Source of the DNA: Tridacna crocea
Lineage: Eukaryota; Mollusca; Bivalvia; Cardiida; Cardiidae
DNA: 64,000 nucleotides
NCBI GenBank assembly: GCA_943736015.1
Contig: OX031070.1
Location: 43,548,173 to 43,612,172 of the forward strand
Direction: 5' to 3'
In this document: positions 10,901 to 19,900 of the stretch, piece by piece
How the letters are laid out: each line of letters begins with the position of its first letter
Numbering within the stretch: the stretch's first letter is position 1
Translations under genes and position numbers: made by a program
Notes under the pieces: generated by a model
Seen by the model: only the letters and a program-made list of their open reading frames with translations
What the model was told of the DNA's origin: nothing
Databases searched by the model: none

Positions 10901-13900
10901 TAACCAGCATTTTCTCCTTTTCCCACAGTGTTTTCTACCCTTTCTAGAACAAATTTTAATTTTTCAGTCACCTTTATTTTGTCGTCTGCAAATGCTTTCA
11001 ATTTGGACCAGTCTAAATTTTTCTCGTGTGGTAATGGGTTAACCCTTTACCAAATGACAAAATTTTAGACTGGTCCAAATTGAAAGCATTTGAAGAAGAC
11101 AAAATAAATGTGAATCAAAAATTAAAATTTGATTCGGAAAGCATAGAAAACATTGTGGGAAAAGGAGAAAATGCTGGTAACCAGCATTTTCTCCTTTTCC
11201 CACGTTTTCAAAAGCTTTCCTTCTTAGGGTAGTTAAAAGTCGGGATTGTGTGGTAAAGAGTTGATGCAGTTAGATTAACTTACAACCCAGGCAATCCTGT
11301 TCAGGCTGACTTGCATTGAAACCATTTTCATACTGATTTAGCTTTGTGCTTGCCTAAGGACCAGTCAACCATAAGATTCGGCTGGATGGTAGCCGAAATA
11401 GATTTCATTGGTTCAAAAATATGTGATGACTGATGACTTACTCGGTAAAATGCATCATGGAGCCAGAGTGGTGATCGAAGTTTGGTTGATTGAACAAATT
11501 ACATGACATACTATTATTTCTTTCAGATTGTATGCCAGAAAGAAAACAGTCCTTATATGTTTGCTGGTAACATTACTGTTGGTCATGTTGTATTATACTG
11601 ATGGATCACATCAAGTGGTGAGCTTTCTCCTAATTTCAGTTACAAGTATCGTTAAGGTCTACAGACACTAACTCTCATAATTATTAACTCATTACCAAAC
11701 GACAAAATTTGAGGTTTGTCCAAACTGAAAACAATTGCAGATGACAGAAAATTTTCAGTCACTTTTATTTTCTCGTCTACAATGCTTTCAATTTGGACCA
11801 GTCTACAATTTTGTTGTTTGGTAAAGAGTTAATTGGCAGTATTACACATCACTAGACTGGTATTCTGGTCGACCTTGGAAAAACACACTCAGTGATGTTG
11901 ACAGGGGTACCAGTCAAGCTCCCACATGACCCAGCATCCATGTGAAACATACCTCTGTGTAACCTAAATTTGCGCTGTAGGATATTTGTGCGATTTTTAT
12001 CAATATGCAAAAATCGCTGAGATTTTCACCATGGAAATAGCATTATCAGCACCTACCTTTGTAAAAAGTTAACCCTTTCACAGCTGAATTAATAAATTGC
12101 ATTCTCTCAAAGGCTAGGAATACATTTCCTCGACATGATGAAGAGAGATTTTATTCTAAAATATAGCAGTGGACTGTGTAGACAGTCTGATCTTGATCTG
12201 CACAGTCCAGAAAAGCTTTTGGGTCTGAATTCACCAACCACTCTTAAGACCATTGTTTGTCTTGTTCTTCAAGATATTCAAACTGTGAAAGTAACAGAAC
12301 TTCTGATTGGCTAAACCATTTTGGTTTAGCCAATCAGAAGTTCTGTTACTTTCACATTGACAAAATTCTGAAGAATAAGACTAAGAATGCTCTTAAGAAT
12401 GGTTGGTCAATACAGATCCTGGTGTTGTCCATGGTAGGGAAAGAGGTAAAATAACTACAGTATAAGGACCAGTATACATGTAGTTTGCCAAGTCATTATC
12501 AGTTCTCTTCTCTCTATCTTTACAGGCAGTTGAGTGGCTGAGAAAATACTTTCTGTGGAGTGCATACTGGGTCGGTCTGGGTATTTTATCTTCGGTAGGC
12601 CTTGGGACAGGTCTCCATACATTTCTGCTGTATCTTGTAAGTGCATTTATCAACAACAGCCCATCACTCTTAAAGTCAGTCCTTTGATTCTTGCACCAGG
12701 TCACTTATGAAAAGGCAGGGCTAAGAAACACAGTCGGCATTGCACAAGGTTAAACAAATTGACTGTGCAATGGTTGTAAAACAAGTTATACATTTTTATC
12801 AGTTGCTTCCCAAAACTTTTAACCAGTGCTTGCGTCATGCCATGGTCAGTTCCAAAGGTTGGCCTCACATATGGCAGGATTCAAACCCACAACTTTAGTG
12901 TCTTGGGCTTTAACTCTTTACCACATAATCCGGACTTTTAGTGACCCTGAGAAAGAAGCCTTCTAAAAACATTGTTGGAAAAGGAGAAACTGCTGGTAAC
13001 GAGCATTTTCTCCTTTTCCCACAATGTTTTCTACCCTTCCCAAACCAAATTTAAATTTTTTAGTCACATATATTTTGTCGTCTGCAAATGCTTTCAGTTT
13101 GGAACAGTCTATAATTTTGTTGTTTGGTAAAGAGTTAACCCTTTACCCGGAAGGCATTTCTAAGGTACCTCTAATTGACCCTAAATAACAACAAGGATGA
13201 AGCCATTTCTTGTGTGTATATGACACCTTTTGATAGCATAGAAAACATTATGACAAAAGGTGAAATTGCTCGTCACGAGCAATTTCACCTTTTGCCACAA
13301 TGTTTTCAAAATGCTCCTACAAGCAATGTGTAGAAATAAGTGTCTATGAAGTAAAGGGTTAAGCCCATGAGGTTACTGATTCCATTTGCAGTAAAACTAA
13401 ATTGTTTCAGGGGATTGATGATTGTTGGGATATATTCCGCGCTCGGCCCTAAACACGTAGAATATTTTTTATGTCTCAAAGCTGCCGGTTGTTTGCATGC
13501 AAAGAATATTATGAGAACTATTGGTAAAAGAAATTCCAGAAAGTTGCTGCAATGGAATTGGAATAATTTTTAAGAGGGTGCTAAATATGCTGAAAAATTT
13601 TTCAGGGTTAATTGATGTGAGAAATTAAATACTGTAGTTTTAGACAAAACAAATTCCGTGCATGGCTATCTGTTCACCGAAGAATCTCGGAATTTTGACA
13701 ACCCTGAAACAAATAATTTTTATGTAACAGCTCTGACAAGTAACCTCCCTGGGCAAGGATTGAATCCATGACCTCTAGAACTTACGGCAAATGCTCTACC
13801 AAGTTTCTACAAAGGCTCCCTAAATATATGGACGCCTTGTCTGCACATGCTATTCAGTGGAGTCCAAAATTTTGTTGTTTGGTAAAGAATTAGGATAAAT

Positions 13901-16900
13901 ATTTTTCATGCAGATTTTATTTATATTTGACTGTCGCAGGGACCACATATAGCAGCAGTGACGTTGGCAGCTTACGAGTGTGAGTCTGTAGATTTTCCAG
14001 AACCTCCATATCCAAATGAGTATGTACATATAAAAAATGTATTCGACAGAGCTCTAGAAAGAGGGAGTGATTTTGATTTCAAAACTGAATATATCAATTA
14101 TTCTCCACTAAACCCTATGTTATGGGTTCTCATTAGAATCGTCTCATCGAGACAATTCTAATGAGTACCCATAACATAGATTTTGGAAGATAAATAAGGG
14201 ATTTAGAATGCCATCACTCCCTCTAATCTGGAACTCTGATTAGATCTGACATAAGTTGTAATTTGAGATTTAAACTTTATCAGACGAGTCTAGTAAATAT
14301 GTTATTCATTAAGGGTTTTATGAGCCTAATAACAATTTTTGTAAGAAGAGTTTAACCCTTTCCCAAACGACAAATTTTGGATTCTTCCAAAGTGAAAGAG
14401 TTTGCAGTCGACAATTTTAGATTTTGAGAAAATGGCAGAAAGTTCTGAAAAAGGGTAGAAAACACTGTGGGAAAAGGAGAAATTGCTCATTACGAGCAAT
14501 TTCTCCTTTTCCCACAGTGTTTTCAAAAGACTTTTACTGCAGACATGTAAAAACCAGGGCTTGTTTGGGAAGGGTTAATAAGATTTTATCTAAGAAGTGA
14601 CTGGTAAACTGCGTTTTCTCCTTTTCTCACAATTCTTCTATCATTTTCAAAAAACTAATTAGTAATTACATCATTTGAATTACATGTAGATTGTTGGCTG
14701 TCCATCAATTTGAGCTAGTCTAAAATTTTGTGTTTTGGTAGTTTACAATAGGTGTGGAAATGACATCATATAATGCTCCCTCATGGGTGTGTGTGAAAAA
14801 TGAAAAATTCATATTGACTGAAAATTTCTGCTTAATCCATTACCACACAATCCCTACTTTTGACAACCCTGAGAAAGAAGCCTTTAGAAAACATTGTGGG
14901 AACAGGAGAAAATGCTGGTAACCAGCATCTTCTCCTTTTCCCACAATGCTTTCTACCCTTCACAAAACAAGTTTCAAATTTTCAGTCATTTTTATTTTGT
15001 CGTCTGCAAATGCTTTCAGTTTGGACCAGTCTAAAATTTTGTCATTTGGTAAAGAGTTAAGCCCCCTTTTGCCAGAGGATGGCTTATGTATAAGGTGTTA
15101 ATATTCTATTAAGATGAAACGAGAAAATTTTGGACTGGTCCAAATTGGAAGCATTTGCAGACAACAAAATAAAAGTGACTGAAATTTTGAATTTTTTGGG
15201 GGGAAGGGAAGAAAATTTGAGGGAAAAGGAGAAAATGCTGGTTAGCAGCATTTTCTCCTTTTCCCTCAATGTTTTCAGAAGCCTTTTTTTTCAGGGTTGC
15301 TGAAAGTCGGGGTTGTGTGGTAAATAGTTAACTTGTTTTTTTTGGTAGGATTATTTGTCCAGAGAGTGAAGCAAGTTACATCTCAATGTGGACCATCATT
15401 AGTAAAGTACGGTTAGAAGCCTTTATGTGGGGTGCTGGGACCGCTATCGGAGAGTTACCACCTTACTTCATGGCTAAAGCAGCACGATTATCAGGGTCAG
15501 ACATGGAGGAAGATGAATTTGAAGAGATTGAAGAATTGATACAAGAGAAGAAAACTCATCCCGACGATATGGTATATTTCTGTAATTTTTGCTGGGCTGT
15601 TTTTGAAGAAAAAGTTAAGGTGTTGTCACGGAAGATCATTCCTTTCTTACTGCGTAACTTTCCCGTATAAAATCAATACCTGACAACTGTGTCGGAGAGA
15701 AATCTTTTTGGCTCAGTAGTTATGGTTCTGGTCTTTTAACTCTTTTCCACGAGACAAAATTTTAGACTGGTTCAAAATGAAAGCATTTACAGATGACAAA
15801 ATAAAGGTGACTGAAAAATTGAAATAAATTTGTTCTGGAAAAGGTAGAAAACACTGTGGGAAAAGGAGAAAATGCTGGTTCGTATCTTGCCAGAGCCGGT
15901 TTGTACTTCAGCTTTGCACTTGTTCCGAACTTTCATGTTTGTAAGATGGGTGCTGGTCAGGGATTGGCCATTGATTGGCCATTGAGCCATTTGTTGTCTA
16001 ATCAATAGACTTACTACCTAACTAGGCTTTCTGTTAACGAAATGATGACATTTAACCCTTTACTCCATAGATACTCATTTGTACACACTGCTTGTAGGAG
16101 GCTTTGGTAAACATTGTTGCAAAAGGTGAAATTGCTTGTCACAATGCTTTCTGTGCTATCAGAAGGTGTCATTTACACATAAGAAGTGGCTTCATCCTTG
16201 CTAATATTTAGGGTCAATTAGAGATGCCATAGGAATGTCTTATTGGGTAAAGGGTTAAGAGGGGGTGTTTTACAGATCACTCCTTCCCTAGTGCATAACT
16301 TTCCTTTAAAAAATCAATACCTTACAACTGCCTATGAGAGAATTCTCTTTGGCTCAGTGGTTATAATATTGGTCTATTAAACCTCGAAAAATGAGGATAT
16401 TTGCCTGTCATGGGTTTGAATGTCGCTATGCATTTGGTGCAAACTTTCATGTTCGTAAGTGTTGTCATAGCCCTGTCATTGGCCTTGGCTTGCTAAAACT
16501 TCAAACATTCAGCATTCCTTTTGTTTTAGGTATTATTACTTTTTTATGTATGTTTCTTTTTCAGAGTTTCCTAGAAAAGTTAAAGCTGTCTGTCCACAAT
16601 TTAGTACAAAAAGTTGGATTCTTTGGAATTCTGCTTTGTGCATCTGTAAGTATAGGTTTCTTTAACCCATAGGCACCCGCTCGGATGGCTCTGTGGTGAG
16701 CTTGTCGGACTCATGACCTGGTGGTTGTGAGTTCAATACCTGGTTGAGGCGAACTTTCTTTCCGGCGTATTTTCGCCTCTCACCTCTGCTGAAGCATGTG
16801 AAAAAAGTAGTCGGTGGCTTTTAAAAGAAAATGGTGTTAGTACTGGTATGAGAAAGCCAGGAAACACATGTGCGTCACCGACGCCATGATACGACCTTAG

Positions 16901-19900
16901 CTGTTAAAGTGGCGTTAAACCCCAATACAACAAACAACCAACCAACCCTTAGGCTGCTAAGCAAACTAAAGGGCTTTTTGTGGATAGTGTTGATCAAGAT
17001 TACACTGCACAGAAGATGCAGTCTGATCTTCGATCTACATTTGTCTGACAAAGAGATTTTATGGATAGTGTAGATCAAGATCAGACAACACAGAACATAC
17101 AGTCTGATCTTGGATCCACACTGTCTTATACAGAGATGTCTTTCATCTGAAATACTTTTGAAATACCCAAAATTTGACTTTTTTACTACCTGCTTGAAAG
17201 TTACATTTCACGCATTAAGCAGGATAAGGATTACTCACATAACTTGAATTTGCAATAGGTGAAAAGGGACATTAGGATATCTGCATAAAGTGTCGTCTGG
17301 GATCAGCCTGCGCTATCCACGTAGGCTAATCCGAGACTGCACTTTCAGTTTTTTCGAATTTCTCTGTTTTGCGAAAGTCTACTGAAGGACAAAATCTAAT
17401 GTATAGGTAAAGTGCCGTCTCGGATTAGCCTGCATGGACCCCTTTTTGAATGCTGCAAGCCATGTAAGAGTGCTCGAAGTTGGAAGCAGTTGCAAACAAC
17501 ACAAAATGGAACTTGACAGATGTTATGAAATTTGTTTGAGAAGGGAGTAGAAAACATTTTCTCATTATCCCACAATGTTTTCTAAATCCATCTACCTTAG
17601 GGTTGTTGAAACACTGGGTTTTATGGTACAGTAGTAAAGGATATTATTTTCATTTAAGGAATGAAGAGATTTCTTTTTTTTGCTTTCATGGAGGTATTAA
17701 GAAAAAAACAACTAATCATACAAAAGTATGATTAGGGTTTTTTTTTTTCATACCTCCATGAAAAAAAAAAAATCTCTTTATTCCTTATAATTCAATACCA
17801 CAGACAACAAATATGCACTTGAAATTACTAACTGCTTTTTTATTGAAAATCTAACATTGGGTATTTCATTTTCATTCATAACTATAGCGCGATAAAACTG
17901 CCGGTTCATGACGTAACAATGACGTAAATTCGTGACATCATTATAGTATTGAACATTTGCAGGTTCAGTAGCTTTATTGTTTGAATTCTATATCTTTTGT
18001 ACTCTTTATAAATATGCGAAACAAACAGTATCCATTAGACAATTAATTACATTTTGTTCTTCAGATACCTAATCCATTGTTCGACTTAGCTGGTATAACA
18101 TGTGGTCATTTTCTTGTACCGTTTTGGACCTTTTTTGGTGCTACATTGATTGGAAAGGCCATTATCAAAATGCATATACAGGTATGTTTCATTAGTATTT
18201 GTAAGGAAGGCTAGTTGATCAGTTGTATTGTTTTCAAGACTACAAAACCTTCTTCTGTGATTATGTAGCAATATATTGTAGCTGATAACTCGTTACCACA
18301 CGAGAAAATTTTAGACTGGTCCAAATTGAAAGCATTTGCAGACGACAAAATAAAGGTGACTGAAAAATTGAAATTTGTTCTGGGAAGAGTAGAAAACACT
18401 GGGGGAAAAGGAGAAAATGCTGGTTACCAGCATTTTCTCCTTTTCCTACAGTGTTTTCAAAAGGCTTCTTTCTCAGGGGCGTCAAAAGTAGGGATTGTGT
18501 GGTAATGGGTTAATGGATCTCTGTGACACATTATACCAAGTAGATCATCACATAATTATCATCTTCTCAAACCAAGGATACTAAGGTAGAACCCATTGGC
18601 CGCTCGCCTCTTTAAAAATCAAAGCTCCCACTGCGCCATTTCATTGGGTGCGATCAAAACCCATCACGACCAATCAAATCATTTGTAACAAGAAATCTTT
18701 CACAAAACAGAAAACCAGCATTTTCTCCTTTTCCCACAATGTTTTCTACCCTTCACAAAACAAGTATCAAATTTCCTGTCACTTTTATTTTGTCATCTGC
18801 AGATGCTTTAGAATTGGACAAGCCTAGAGTATTGTCATTTGGTAATGAGTTAAACTCAGAATTTTGTGGTAAAAAGTTATCTAATACACATTTTACCTTC
18901 TTTTTGATAACATGTTTTATTTTTGCCTCTCTTTGCAGAAATTATTTGTTATATTCCTATTTAGTAAACATCATGTAGAGAGTCTAGTATCTATCATAGG
19001 GTAAGTAATGCATATCTTTAATATTTAGTTTGCCAATTTTCAAAAAATCTATCAAAGTATTGTCAAGACCCTGTAGTTGGCTTTATTGACTTGTCAGATC
19101 TTGGCATTGCCTCAAGGCTTCCTTGCTGCTGATAATGTTTTAGTTTTAACTTGAGCTAGGTGTTGACTGTCAAAAGAGAATCTTTTGAAGTAGTGGACCC
19201 TTAATAGAAAACACCTATTTTCACTATGATTTTATCCTAGAAAATTTTCTCTGACTAAAAATGAGTGTTAATGTACTACTTTCACCGAGCCGCTTTTTCC
19301 TTTTTGTCCATCCTAGAATTATCATTCATAAATCTAAAACCACCATACTTTCATTACAAATGGATATGATAATTACCTCCCTTTTCTGGAAACTAACAAA
19401 AGCATCAACAAATAATTTCAAAATAGACATCAAAGGAATTTCTGGTCGGTGAAAAATGTGCAAAAGTATTATATCTGTACAAATCTGTCTTTATCAACAG
19501 TCAAGAAATTTTATGCCATGCTGCACTAAACCTATTACAGGTCCACTACCTTAACTGGAAATGTAAGGAATTGTCAGTCTACTGTTTTTCTATGAAGTTA
19601 CTTCCCCTTTTTCAATTCTTAGATTTCTCTGAAAAAGCAGCCACAGCCTAGCGTAGGCATCTGCCTGTGATTCTGTTGTTTCATCCAGATTTAGATAAAA
19701 AACTAAATAAGTATACATGTATCTTAACCCTTTACCTCACAAGCCATTTCTATGGTATCTCTAACTGACCCAAAATAACAGCAAGGATGGAGCTGTTTCC
19801 TATGTGTATGTGACGCCTCTTGATAGTGTAGAAAATATTGTGGCAAAAGGTGAAAGTGCTCGTCACGAGCAATTTCACCTTTTGCCACAATGTTTTCAAA

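Noticed and set aside
13746-13806. tRNA genes at SINE heads (also 16675, 23520, 42960, 55690)
   Set aside because: A- and B-box-like motifs are present but acceptor stems do not pair and each is joined to a SINE body, so they are tRNA-derived, not functional tRNA genes.
17656-17786. Large palindrome as a further P-family copy
   Set aside because: No TTAA ends and no shared sequence with P1-P5; kept as an unrelated inverted repeat.
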